Of a stretch of 36,427 nt of DNA, positions 7,374 to 15,153 are shown piece by piece. A program made the translations under genes and the position numbers. The number at the start of each line of letters is the position of its first letter. The first letter of the stretch is position 1. Where the stretch lies: positions 1 through 36,427 of the forward strand of contig NZ_CAJSLV010000100.1 of the NCBI RefSeq assembly GCF_907177275.1, read 5' to 3'. The notes under the pieces are model-generated. The model searched no databases and was not told where the DNA came from. It was given only the letters and a program-made list of their open reading frames with translations. Source of the stretch: Actinacidiphila cocklensis. Lineage in GTDB: Bacteria > Actinomycetota > Actinomycetes > Streptomycetales > Streptomycetaceae.

Positions 7374-8585
7374 CTAGCCCTCGTCGTCCGTCGTGGTGCC
7401 CAGGCCCAGGCCCGGGAGGAGGCCCGGGAGGAGCGGTGGGAGGGTCACGGAGTGGTCGGCAGGGGCCGAGGGCGAAGGTGACCCCGGGTCCGGGGTGAGC
7501 GGGAGCTGCCCGAGCGGGTTCGTCCCGCCGATGAGCCCGCCGACCGGCGTCGTGCCGGACGGCGAGGGGCTCGCGCTCTGCGGACCCGTGGCGGTCGCCT
7601 CGGGTGTGGCGGACGGCGACGCGGACGGCGCCGCGGAACCGCCGGAGGGACCGGAGCCGGTGGAGCCCGAACCCCCGTGCGCCCGCTCGCCCTTCTTCGG
7701 CTGCGGCAGCAGCCCCTGCAGCGGCGCGACCTCCTGGTCTATGGCGTCGAAGACCGAGGAGACCTGGTCGGAGACGTCGGTGAGCTGGCTGGGCAGCTTG
7801 CCGCGCAGATCGGTCCAGCCCTGCCGGTGCGCCGCCGAGAAGGTGTTGAGCGTCTCGATCGGCTGGATCGAGCCGTCCTCCTGGTAGGCCTGGCTGAGCA
7901 GCCGGTGGCCCTCCGCGGCCTCCTGGTGCATGCCCGACAGGGCCTTGCGCACCTCGGAGACCGACTCGTCGTCGAGCGGGCCGCCCCGGCCGCGGTCCAT
8001 GAGGCGGCGGGCCTCCTGGAGGCGCGTGGAGGCCATGTCGAGGTAGACCTTGCCTCGGGAGGCGTCCCCGCTGGCCATGTCGAGCTTGAGGTCCTCCATG
8101 CCGCGCTTGAGGCCGTACAGCGTGTCGCCGGGCAGCGCGTTGGTGCTGGCCGCGGCGACACCGCCGAGGGCGCCCGCGGCGACGCCGACGGTGAGCCCGC
8201 CGACGGCGAGCCGCCGGGAGAGCTTGCTGGTCGGGGTGAGCCGCCGCAGCCGGTGGCTGCCGCCCTGCCCCTCGCCGCGCTGCTCCGGCACCCGGGCGGT
8301 GACCGGGAAGCTGCCGTCGGCGAGCGCCTGCTCCATCGCGGCGATCAGCTGCGCCCGCTGCACGGTCTTGCGCTCGGGGTCGAGCGCGGGCCGCGGCTGC
8401 TGGGCGAGCGTCGCGGCGAGCGCGAGCAGCGCGCCCTGCTCGGGGTCGGCGTGCCGGGCCGCGGCATGGCTGCCGTGGCCGCCCTGCTGCCGCTCCGCCG
8501 CACCGGTGTCCTCCTGGACGGCCGCGTCCTCAAGGGCCTGGGCGAAGGCGTTCGCCCGGCGGTGTGCCGTTGCCTGTCCGATCAC
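7374..8585 (-). CDS. rsbN: RsbN, membrane anti-sigma factor for BldN
   Basis: This 403-aa protein is encoded directly downstream of bldN, the place of rsbN in Streptomyces. It has a cytosolic N-terminal part (1-120) starting MIGQATAHRRANAFAQALED, one transmembrane segment at about 126-147, then an extracytoplasmic DUF5667 helical domain (LPGDTLYGLKRGMEDLKL...) and a long Ser/Pro/Thr-rich tail. By known function RsbN holds sigma-BldN at the membrane until released in development. The start is fixed by AGGAGG eight bases before the GTG at 8585; the upstream GTG at 8594 overlaps that Shine-Dalgarno and is unlikely. A sigma-BldN-like promoter lies upstream. The signal that inactivates it is not visible. 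Confidence 0.92.
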   Translation of the reverse strand: MIGQATAHRRANAFAQALEDAAVQEDTGAAERQQGGHGSHAAARHADPEQGALLALAATLAQQPRPALDPERKTVQRAQLIAAMEQALADGSFPVTARVPEQRGEGQGGSHRLRRLTPTSKLSRRLAVGGLTVGVAAGALGGVAAASTNALPGDTLYGLKRGMEDLKLDMASGDASRGKVYLDMASTRLQEARRLMDRGRGGPLDDESVSEVRKALSGMHQEAAEGHRLLSQAYQEDGSIQPIETLNTFSAAHRQGWTDLRGKLPSQLTDVSDQVSSVFDAIDQEVAPLQGLLPQPKKGERAHGGSGSTGSGPSGGSAAPSASPSATPEATATGPQSASPSPSGTTPVGGLIGGTNPLGQLPLTPDPGSPSPSAPADHSVTLPPLLPGLLPGLGLGTTTDDEG

Positions 8586-8724
8586 GGGCGGCACCTCCTC
8601 TCGTCATCCACACTCGACTCCCCGTGCCGCCCGTGGGTTGCGCCCCATACCGTGTTGCACCCGATCGAGTGAAACGCGGCAGGCCGTGCGTTCCGGCGCA
8701 GAGCACAAGTTGTCTGCACGTGAA

Positions 8725-8753
8725 GCAACGAGCGCCGCGCCAGTTGGGTTACG
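8725..8753 (-). promoter_or_regulatory. Sigma-BldN-type promoter of rsbN
   Basis: Read on the minus strand, CGTAAC (8753-8748) and CGTTGC (8730-8725) are separated by 17 bp. The sigma-BldN consensus as I recall it is CGTAAC, 16-17 bp, CGTTGA, so the -35 is perfect and the -10 matches five of six. It lies in the bldN-rsbN intergenic region about 140 bp upstream of the rsbN start. BldN would therefore drive its own antagonist, as reported for Streptomyces. Confidence 0.75.
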
Positions 8754-8786
8754 CAGGTGTGATGATCGTGCGGGGCCACCGAGGTC

Positions 8787-9590
8787 TCACCTCGCGTCGT
8801 CTGGCAGGAGTCTGGCCAGCGTACGCACGGCCCGGTACTGCAGGGTCTTGATCGCGCCTTCGTTCTTGCCCATGACGCGGGCGGTCTCGGCCACCGACAG
8901 GCCCTGCAGGAAGCGCAGGGTCACGCACTCCTGCTGCTGCGGGTTGAGCTTGCGCACCGCGGTCAGCAGCGCCTCGTTGGACAGCGACTCCAGGACGGAG
9001 TCCTCGGGGCTGCGGGCGACCTCGTTGGCGTCGAGCATCTCCCCGGTGGTCACTTCCAGCCGGAAACGGCTCGACTTGAAGTGGTCGGCGACCAGGTTGC
9101 GGGCGATCGTGACCAGCCACGCGCCGAAGTCGCGGCCCTGCCAGGTGAAGGTGCCGATCCTGCGCAGGGCGCGCAGGAAGGTCTCGCTGGTCAGGTCCTC
9201 GGCGGTGGCCTTGGACCCGACCCGGTAGTAGATGTACCGGTAGACGGTGTCGCTGTAGTGGTCGTACAGCCGCCCGAACGCCTCGGTCTCGCCGTCCTGG
9301 GCGCGCTCGACCAGGTCCATCATGCGGCCGGAGTCGGTGTCGGACGCCGGGCGGCGGGCATGGGTGCCGGCGGCCGCGGCGTTCGTACCGGCCGCGGACG
9401 AGCTGTTGCGGGTGCGTCTGCCTGCGGCTGTGCTGACTTCGGCCAGCGCGTACGCCGGGCCGGGGACGGTGGGACCTGACGTGGCGAGGGTGGGCAGGGC
9501 GTACGCGGGGACTGTGCGCATCAGTCGGTCGAGCACCAGTGCGCGCAACGCAGCCAGGCCGGAGGTGTCAACCCCGTCGTGTGGGTACAC
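8787..9590 (-). CDS. bldN: ECF sigma factor BldN (pro-sigma)
   Basis: This 267-aa protein has a non-conserved N-terminal pro-region of about 86-88 residues, then an ECF sigma factor from MMDLVERAQDGETEAFGRLYDHY (region 2.1). Regions 2.2-2.4 follow (DLTSETFLRALRRIGTF...ARNLVADHF), then region 4 (LRFLQGLSVAETARVMGKNEGAIKTLQYRAVRTLARLL). The N-terminus MYPHDGVDTSGLAALRA matches the Streptomyces BldN pro-sequence. In S. coelicolor, pro-sigma-BldN is proteolytically matured and directs chaplin and rodlin genes for aerial hyphae. The GTG at 9590 follows a GGGAG Shine-Dalgarno. It is followed by rsbN on the same strand. About 300 bp of unusually AT-rich regulatory DNA lies upstream. Confidence 0.96.
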   Translation of the reverse strand: MYPHDGVDTSGLAALRALVLDRLMRTVPAYALPTLATSGPTVPGPAYALAEVSTAAGRRTRNSSSAAGTNAAAAGTHARRPASDTDSGRMMDLVERAQDGETEAFGRLYDHYSDTVYRYIYYRVGSKATAEDLTSETFLRALRRIGTFTWQGRDFGAWLVTIARNLVADHFKSSRFRLEVTTGEMLDANEVARSPEDSVLESLSNEALLTAVRKLNPQQQECVTLRFLQGLSVAETARVMGKNEGAIKTLQYRAVRTLARLLPDDAR

Positions 9591-9701
9591 GGGACTCCCA
9601 GAGGCAGAACTTCCATCACGTGCAGTACGGGACCGTTCACCCGTCGTGGCGACGCGTGGGTTCCGGATTGCGTCTGAGGAGAATAACGCTTCGTACAGGC
9701 G

Positions 9702-9716
9702 ACGCTACACCGAGTT
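9702..9716 (-). promoter_or_regulatory. Candidate bldN promoter -10 with overlapping BldD-like operator
   Basis: The palindromic core ACAC-C-GAGT (9707-9715) fits the inner positions of the BldD consensus AC-N-C-W-G-N-GT except the central base, and the outer T/A positions do not match. On the minus strand it abuts a TANNNT hexamer, TAGCGT (9707-9702), about 110 bp before the bldN start. BldD repression of bldN is established in Streptomyces; this exact site is my inference. No convincing -35 is seen. The rest of 9591-9887 is AT-rich for this genome and shows no gene. Confidence 0.38.
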
Positions 9717-9887
9717 GCGCAAATTGCCGTTTGCGCCACTTCCTGCACGGAATGGTGATCGACCAATTATCGAACAGGCAGCCCTTGTTGACCACTTCCG
9801 TTCGTGAACAGGTCGCACAGAGGCCGTGTTGTGAGCGTGTGCGCGCCGCGCGAGGCGCTCTGCGGCCGTACTACCGGCGCATCCTTG

Positions 9888-10832
9888 TCACTTGCGGCGG
9901 CGGCTGATGGCGATGGCCGCCGCGGCGCCGCCCGCGACCGCGCCCATGCCCGCCGCGGCCGGGATGCCGATCCGGGCCGCCTTGCGCCCGGTGCGGTAGT
10001 CGCGCAGCCGCCAGCCCTCGGCGCGGGCGTGCTTGCGCAGCCGGCTGTCGGGGTTGATCGCGTACGGGTGGCCGACCAGCGACAGTATCGGGATGTCGTT
10101 GTGCGAGTCGCTGTACGCGGCGCAGCGCGACAGGTCGAGGTCCTCGCTCATGGCCAGTGCCCGCACCGCCTCCGCCTTCGCCGGGCCGTGCAGCGGCTCG
10201 CCGACCAGCCGGCCGGTGTAGACGCCGTCCACGGACTCCGCGACCGTGCCCAGCGCGCCGGTCAGGCCGAGCCTGCGGGCGATGATCGTGGCGGTCTCCA
10301 CGGGTGCGGCCGTGACCAGCCAGACCCGCTGGCCCGCGTCCAGGTGCGCCTGCGCCAGCGCGCGGGTGCCGGGCCAGATCTTCCCCGCCATGTACTCGTC
10401 GTAGATCTCCTCGCCGATGGACATCAGCTCCTCGACGCGGTGCCCCTTGACGATGGACAGCGCGCTGTCGCGGGCGTCCTGCATGTGCTCGGGGTCCTCG
10501 GAGCCCGCCATCCGGAAGTACGCCTGCTGCCAGGCGAAGCGCACCAGGTCGCGGGTGTCGAAGAAATGCCGTTTGTACAGGCCGCGGCCGAAGTGGAAGA
10601 GCGCGGCGCCCTGCATCACGGTGTTGTCGAGGTCGAAGAACGCGGCGGCGCGCGGGTCGCCGGCCACCGGGAACGGCGGTTCCTGTGCCTCTTCCGCCTC
10701 TTCCTGCGCGGCCTGCGGCCGGGGCTTCGTCGCCAGTGCCGCCTCCGCGGCGGCGGCGGCGGCCTCGCCGGCCAGCACGTTCCGCTCCGTGGCGGACTGC
10801 CTGCGGGGGGTGAGCCATCTGATTGCGGCCAT
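9888..10832 (-). CDS. HAD-IB family hydrolase (SerB/CicA-like) with C-terminal anchor
   Basis: This 314-aa protein has an Ala/Glu-rich N-terminus and then a HAD phosphatase domain. Motif I is FFDLDNTV (nucleophile Asp67), motif II is VTAAP, and motif IV is YSDSHNDIPIL, followed by AINPDSRLR. This pattern is that of HAD subfamily IB, which includes phosphoserine phosphatase and bacterial homologues acting on small phosphomonoesters or lysophosphatidate. A Gly/Ala-rich hydrophobic stretch near residues 288-309 followed by RRRK suggests a C-terminal membrane anchor. The substrate is unknown. The gene is divergent from the glutaredoxin-like gene and lies upstream of bldN in the same orientation, with about 300 bp between. 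Confidence 0.85.
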   Translation of the reverse strand: MAAIRWLTPRRQSATERNVLAGEAAAAAAEAALATKPRPQAAQEEAEEAQEPPFPVAGDPRAAAFFDLDNTVMQGAALFHFGRGLYKRHFFDTRDLVRFAWQQAYFRMAGSEDPEHMQDARDSALSIVKGHRVEELMSIGEEIYDEYMAGKIWPGTRALAQAHLDAGQRVWLVTAAPVETATIIARRLGLTGALGTVAESVDGVYTGRLVGEPLHGPAKAEAVRALAMSEDLDLSRCAAYSDSHNDIPILSLVGHPYAINPDSRLRKHARAEGWRLRDYRTGRKAARIGIPAAAGMGAVAGGAAAAIAISRRRK

Positions 10833-10906
10833 AGCGCGAGCATAACGACCCTGTGCGACATGGCCGGTTCGGCCACGATGCGGGCACGTGAACCGCGGGA
10901 GTCACA

Positions 10907-11161
10907 ATGAGCCGTATGACGACTGCCAGGACCGTGACGCTGATCGGGAAGCCGGGGTGCCATCTGTGCGATGACGCCCGCGCTGTGGTGGAGGAGGTCG
11001 CCGCCGAGACCGGGGCGGTCGTGGTGGAGCAGGACATCACGCAGGACGAGGAGCTGTACCGCCGCTACTGGGAGCAGATCCCCGTCGTCCTGGTGGACGG
11101 CGAGCAGCACACCTTCTGGCGTGTCGACGGGTCCCGCCTGCGGCGGGCGCTGGCCTCCTGA
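10907..11161 (+). CDS. Glutaredoxin-like thioredoxin-fold protein (DUF836 type)
   Basis: This 84-aa protein has a thioredoxin-fold start (TVTLIGKPGCHLCDDA) with the redox pair Cys18-His-Leu-Cys21, a cis-Pro segment IPVVLVDGE, and the ending TFWRVDGSRLRRAL. This is the glutaredoxin-like family found upstream of rex in Streptomyces. Activity as a thiol-disulfide oxidoreductase is predicted but not proven; actinomycetes use mycothiol, so it may pair with mycothiol or mycoredoxin rather than glutathione. The ATG at 10907 has a GGGAG Shine-Dalgarno. It is divergent from the HAD-IB gene and followed after about 100 nt by the exonuclease gene. Confidence 0.85.
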   Translation: MSRMTTARTVTLIGKPGCHLCDDARAVVEEVAAETGAVVVEQDITQDEELYRRYWEQIPVVLVDGEQHTFWRVDGSRLRRALAS

Positions 11162-11260
11162 CCCGGTGCCCCGCCGCTCGCCGCCAGGGGCGGTTCGGGC
11201 GGTCGGGTAGGATCGAGGGCGTTTTGTACGGCCGGGGGCGATGTGTGAGGAGCGTGCCGA

Positions 11261-11977
11261 GTGCCCTCGGTGGTGGCGACCGCGGCGAGCGGCTACGCGG
11301 TGGTGGACGTGGAGGCGACCGGTTCGTCGTCGCGGCGGCACCGGGTCGTCGAGCTGGCGCTCGTCCTGCTGGACCGCGATCTTGAGCCCGAGGGCGAGTT
11401 CACGACCCTCGTCGACCCGCAGGGTCCCGTCGGCCCGACGCACATCCACGGCATCGAGCCGGCCCACCTCGGCGGCGCGCCGCACTTCGCGGGGATCGCC
11501 GCCCGGCTGCTGACGCTGCTGCGCGGCCGGGTGCTGGTCGGGCACAACGTCGGCTGCGACCGGGCGTTCCTGGCCGCCGAGTTCGCCCGGCTCGGCGTGC
11601 GGCTGCCGGAAGTCCCCGAGCTGTGCACGATGCGGATGGCCGCCGACGGCAGGCGCGAACACCCCGCGCCCTACGGGCTGTCGCTGCGCGCGTGCGCGCA
11701 GGCGCTGGGAGTGACCGGCTGGGCTCCGCACACCGCCCTCGGCGACGCCCGTGCCACGGCGGCGCTTTTCGGCCACTTTGTGGCGCAGTCCCGTATCGCG
11801 GCCGACGGCGCGGGCGGCGCCGGCTCGTCCGCTCTCGACCAGCGGTTGTTGCAGGCTGCAGGTGTCCGCTGGCCGGAGGTCCCCGTACTGCAGGCGGCCG
11901 CGGACGCGCTCTGGAAGCGCCGCAGCAACGATTCGCCACGGCGAAGCGTGCCCAATGCCCGTTATGGGAGTGCGTGA
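11261..11977 (+). CDS. 3'-5' exonuclease, DEDDh (DnaQ-like)
   Basis: This 238-aa protein carries a complete DEDDh exonuclease site: Asp16 and Glu18 in VVDVEATG (Exo I), Asp100 in LVGHNVGCDRAFL (Exo II), and His157 with Asp162 in HTALGDARAT (Exo III). It resembles the DnaQ/PolC epsilon exonuclease family and acts as a two-metal-ion nuclease on DNA or RNA 3' ends. The C-terminal 60 residues are an extra, poorly conserved tail. The GTG at 11261 follows GAGGAG eight bases upstream. It precedes the rex promoter region. Whether it proofreads or repairs is unknown. Confidence 0.88.
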   Translation: MPSVVATAASGYAVVDVEATGSSSRRHRVVELALVLLDRDLEPEGEFTTLVDPQGPVGPTHIHGIEPAHLGGAPHFAGIAARLLTLLRGRVLVGHNVGCDRAFLAAEFARLGVRLPEVPELCTMRMAADGRREHPAPYGLSLRACAQALGVTGWAPHTALGDARATAALFGHFVAQSRIAADGAGGAGSSALDQRLLQAAGVRWPEVPVLQAAADALWKRRSNDSPRRSVPNARYGSA

Positions 11978-12014
11978 TGCCCATCACTTCCGCCGGGCAA
12001 AACGGACACCATCT

Positions 12015-12043
12015 TTGTGCACGCGTTCACAAAGACATAGCCT
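12015..12043 (+). promoter_or_regulatory. Rex operator (ROP) embedded in the rex-hemACD promoter
   Basis: TGTGCACGCGTTCACA at 12016-12031 matches the Streptomyces Rex operator TGTGAAC-N3-TTCACA at 12 of 13 fixed positions. It overlaps a -35-like TTGTGC (12015-12020), and a -10-like TAGCCT (12038-12043) follows 17 bp later. Rex bound here would block RNA polymerase. This fits known autoregulation: Rex represses when NADH/NAD+ is low and releases when NADH rises. The rex start is about 65 nt past the -10. Confidence 0.85.
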
Positions 12044-12108
12044 GGCATGCACGGGGCGGCTCCAAAGACCGTGGTCGCCCTCAGCCCAGCTCTACCCGCA
12101 GGAGCACC

Positions 12109-12819
12109 GTGGCAACTGGCCGATCGCACCGACCGGCGACCCGCAGCCGAGGGATTCCCGAGGCCACCGTCGCCAGGCTTCCGCTGTACCTGCGGGCGCT
12201 GACCGCTCTGTCCGAGCGCTCGGTGCCCACCGTGTCCTCGGAGGAGCTAGCCGCCGCCGCCGGGGTCAACTCGGCCAAGCTGCGCAAGGACTTCTCCTAC
12301 CTCGGCTCGTACGGCACGAGGGGCGTCGGCTACGACGTCGAGTACCTCGTCTACCAGATCAGCCGCGAACTGGGCCTCACCCAGGACTGGCCGGTCGTCA
12401 TCGTCGGTATCGGCAACCTGGGCGCCGCCCTCGCCAACTACGGCGGATTCGCCTCCCGCGGCTTCCGCGTCGCCGCCCTGCTGGACGCCGATGCCTCGCT
12501 CGCCGGACGCCTGGTCGCGGGACTGCCGGTGCGGCACATCGACGAGCTGGAAGCGATCGTCGCCGACAACCAGGTGTCGATCGGGGTCATCGCGACCCCC
12601 GCAGGCGCCGCGCAGGAGGTCACCGACCGGCTGGTCAACGCCGGGGTGACCTCGATCCTCAACTTCGCCCCCACCGTGCTGTCGGTGCCGGACGGCGTGG
12701 ACGTCCGCAAGGTCGACCTGTCCATCGAGCTGCAGATCCTCGCGTTCCACGAGCAGCGCAAGGCCGGTGAAGGGCGCCAGGAGCCCGACGGGGACGTACC
12801 CGCCGTGATGCCGGCATGA
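12109..12819 (+). CDS. rex: Redox-sensing transcriptional repressor Rex
   Basis: This 236-aa protein has an N-terminal winged-helix domain (residues about 15-80, with VNSAKLRKDFSYLGSYGTRG) followed by a Rossmann domain with VVIVGIGNLGAALANY (GxGxxG at residues 100-105) and the swapped C-terminal helix LSIELQILAFHEQRKA. It is nearly identical to S. coelicolor Rex over most of its length. It senses the NADH/NAD+ ratio and represses respiratory genes and its own operon. The GTG at 12109 has GGAG a few bases upstream; the frame is open far upstream without homology. Its stop overlaps the hemA start by four bases (ATGA), so rex and hemA are translationally coupled. Confidence 0.97.
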   Translation: MATGRSHRPATRSRGIPEATVARLPLYLRALTALSERSVPTVSSEELAAAAGVNSAKLRKDFSYLGSYGTRGVGYDVEYLVYQISRELGLTQDWPVVIVGIGNLGAALANYGGFASRGFRVAALLDADASLAGRLVAGLPVRHIDELEAIVADNQVSIGVIATPAGAAQEVTDRLVNAGVTSILNFAPTVLSVPDGVDVRKVDLSIELQILAFHEQRKAGEGRQEPDGDVPAVMPA

Positions 12820-14156
12820 GCTTGCTGGTCGTCGGGCTCTCGCACCGCAGCGCGCCGGTGAGCGTGCTGGAGCGGGCCGCGCTCACCGAGGACGCGCGCG
12901 GGAAGCTGCTGCAGGACGCGCTGGCCGCCGAGCCGGCGAGCGAGGCGGTGGCGCTGTCCACCTGCAACCGCATCGAGCTGTACGCCGACGTCGACAAGTT
13001 CCACGCCGGTGTCGCCGAGCTGTCCACGCTGCTGGCCCAGCACAGCGGTGTCGGCCTGGAAGAGCTGACCCCGTATTTGTACGTGCACTACGAGGACCGC
13101 GCCGTCCACCACCTGCTCTCGGTGGCCTGCGGCCTGGACTCGATGGTCGTCGGCGAGGGCCAGATCCTCGGCCAGATCAAGGACGCCCTCGCGGTCGGCC
13201 AGGAGCTGCACACCGCGGGGCGGCTGCTCAACGACCTCTTCCAGCAGGCGCTGCGGGTCGGCAAGCGCGCCCACTCCGAGACCGGCATCGACCGGGCCGG
13301 GCAGTCCCTGGTCACCTTCGGCCTGGCCCAGCTCGCCCCCGCGACCGGCCCGCTCGCGGGCAAGCGCGCCTTGGTCGTCGGCGCCGGCTCCATGTCGTCG
13401 CTGGCCGCCGCCACGCTGGCGCGGGCCGGCGTCGCCCGGCTGACGATCGCCAACCGCACCCCCGAGCGCGCCGTCCGGCTGGCCGCCCAGCTCACCGAGC
13501 AGGGCACCGAGGCGCACGCGGTGAGCATGACCCGGCTCGCGACCGCACTGGCCGAAGCCGACATCGTGGTGTCCTGCACCGGCTCCACCGGCCTGGTGCT
13601 CAGCGCCGACGACCTGCGGGCGGCCGGCCGCCCGCTGGCCGTACTCGACCTGGCCATGCCGCGGGACGTCGACCCCGCGGCGCACGACCTCGACGGTGTG
13701 GTGCTGGCCGACATCGAGTCGCTGGCCGCCGCGTCCGCCGACGCGCCGATGGCCGCCGACGTGGACGCCGTCCAGGCGATCGTCGGCGAGGAGGTCGCCG
13801 CCTTCGGCGCCGCCCAGCGCGCCGCCCGGATCACCCCGACCGTGGTGGCGCTGCGCGCGATGGCGGCCGACGTCGTGGCGGGTGAACTTTCCCGGCTCGA
13901 CGGTAGGCTGCCCGATCTGGACGACAAGGAACGCGCGGAGATCACCCAGACCGTGCGCCGCGTCGTCGACAAGCTCCTGCACGCGCCGACCGTGCGGGTC
14001 AAGCAGCTCGCGGGCGAGCCCGGCGGCGCCGGGTATGCCGACGCGCTGCGCGAACTCTTCGACCTCGACCCGCAGGCGGTCGCCGCCGTCAGCCGGGCCG
14101 AGTCCCCCAGGCCTCCGGCCCGGGTGCCCAACCGAATTGAGGGCGGCAATGAATAA
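12816..14156 (+). CDS. hemA: Glutamyl-tRNA reductase
   Basis: This 446-aa enzyme reduces glutamyl-tRNA to glutamate-1-semialdehyde with NADPH, the first committed step of C5-pathway tetrapyrrole synthesis. The catalytic Cys is Cys50 in ALSTCNRIELY. The signatures GLDSMVVGEGQILGQIK, the NADPH-binding ALVVGAGSMSSLAA and the C-terminal dimerisation helix region (ITPTVVALRAMAADV...) are all present. Length is normal for actinobacteria. It overlaps rex at its 5' end and hemC at its 3' end by 8 nt, so the genes form one operon under Rex control. The aminomutase HemL must be encoded elsewhere. Confidence 0.97.
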   Translation: MSLLVVGLSHRSAPVSVLERAALTEDARGKLLQDALAAEPASEAVALSTCNRIELYADVDKFHAGVAELSTLLAQHSGVGLEELTPYLYVHYEDRAVHHLLSVACGLDSMVVGEGQILGQIKDALAVGQELHTAGRLLNDLFQQALRVGKRAHSETGIDRAGQSLVTFGLAQLAPATGPLAGKRALVVGAGSMSSLAAATLARAGVARLTIANRTPERAVRLAAQLTEQGTEAHAVSMTRLATALAEADIVVSCTGSTGLVLSADDLRAAGRPLAVLDLAMPRDVDPAAHDLDGVVLADIESLAAASADAPMAADVDAVQAIVGEEVAAFGAAQRAARITPTVVALRAMAADVVAGELSRLDGRLPDLDDKERAEITQTVRRVVDKLLHAPTVRVKQLAGEPGGAGYADALRELFDLDPQAVAAVSRAESPRPPARVPNRIEGGNE

Positions 14157-15153
14157 CCCGGCGGGCGCTCCGAAGGGGCGCGAGGAACTGCGGTCAGAGA
14201 GCGCGCCGCCGCTGCGGCTCGGCACCCGCAGGAGCAAACTGGCGACGGCCCAGTCCGGCATGGTCGCCGAGCAGGTGCGGCAGCTCACCGGACGCGACGT
14301 CGAGCTCGTGGAGATCACCACCTACGGCGACGTCTCACGGGAGAACCTGGCCCAGATCGGCGGCACCGGGGTCTTCGTCTCCGCACTGCGCGACGCCCTG
14401 CTGGCCGGCGACATCGACTTCGCCGTGCACAGCCTGAAGGACCTGCCGACCGCCGCCCCCGAGGGGTTGACGCTGGCCGCGATCCCGGTCCGCGAGGACC
14501 CGCGCGACGCGCTGGTCGCCAGGGACGGGCTGACCTTCGAGTCGCTGCCGCCCGGCGCCACCGTCGGCACCGGGTCGCCCCGCAGGGCGGCCCAGCTCAA
14601 CGCGTGGGCGCGGTCACACGGACTGAACGTCGAGACGGTACCGATCCGTGGCAACGTTGACACCAGGATCGGGTACGTTACTTCCGGCAAGCTCGACGCC
14701 GTCGTGCTGGCCGCCGCCGGGCTGAACCGTATCGGCAGGATCGCGGAGGCGACCGAGCTGATCGCCGCCGACGCCGTACTGCCCGCCCCCGGCCAGGGGG
14801 CACTGGCTGTTGAGTGCGCCGCTTCCAACCCGGAGCTGGCCGCACAGCTCGCCGGGCTCGACGATCCGCTCACCCGGATCGCCGTGACCGCCGAGCGATC
14901 CCTGCTCGCCGCCCTCGAGGCCGGCTGCAGCGCCCCTGTGGGCGCGCTGGCCGACCTTGTGGCCGACGGGCAGACTTCCGAGCTGCGCCTGCGCGGCGTC
15001 GTCGGTACCACCGACGGCACCTCGCTGGTGCAGATGTCCATCACCGGTCCCGTACCGGCGTCCGACGACGAAGCGCGCGCCCTGGGCCGCGAACTCGCCG
15101 CCGAGATGCTCGCCAAGGGTGCGGCCGGTCTTATGGGGGAGCGCGCACTTTGA
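14149..15153 (+). CDS. hemC: Porphobilinogen deaminase (hydroxymethylbilane synthase)
   Basis: This 334-aa cytosolic enzyme joins four porphobilinogen units into hydroxymethylbilane. The dipyrromethane cofactor attaches to Cys260 in LEAGCSAPVGAL. Substrate-binding motifs LGTRRSKLATAQ, DFAVHSLKDLPT and TGSPRRAAQL are intact. The N-terminus is about 20 residues longer than in E. coli. The ATG at 14149 follows GAGGGCGG and lies inside the hemA end. The last codons overlap the TTG start of hemD by four bases, so expression should be coupled along rex-hemA-hemC-hemD. Confidence 0.97.
   Translation: MNNPAGAPKGREELRSESAPPLRLGTRRSKLATAQSGMVAEQVRQLTGRDVELVEITTYGDVSRENLAQIGGTGVFVSALRDALLAGDIDFAVHSLKDLPTAAPEGLTLAAIPVREDPRDALVARDGLTFESLPPGATVGTGSPRRAAQLNAWARSHGLNVETVPIRGNVDTRIGYVTSGKLDAVVLAAAGLNRIGRIAEATELIAADAVLPAPGQGALAVECAASNPELAAQLAGLDDPLTRIAVTAERSLLAALEAGCSAPVGALADLVADGQTSELRLRGVVGTTDGTSLVQMSITGPVPASDDEARALGRELAAEMLAKGAAGLMGERAL

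Noticed and set aside
8586..8594. GTG at 8594 as the rsbN start
   Set aside because: The codon overlaps the AGGAGG itself. The GTG at 8585 has correct spacing.
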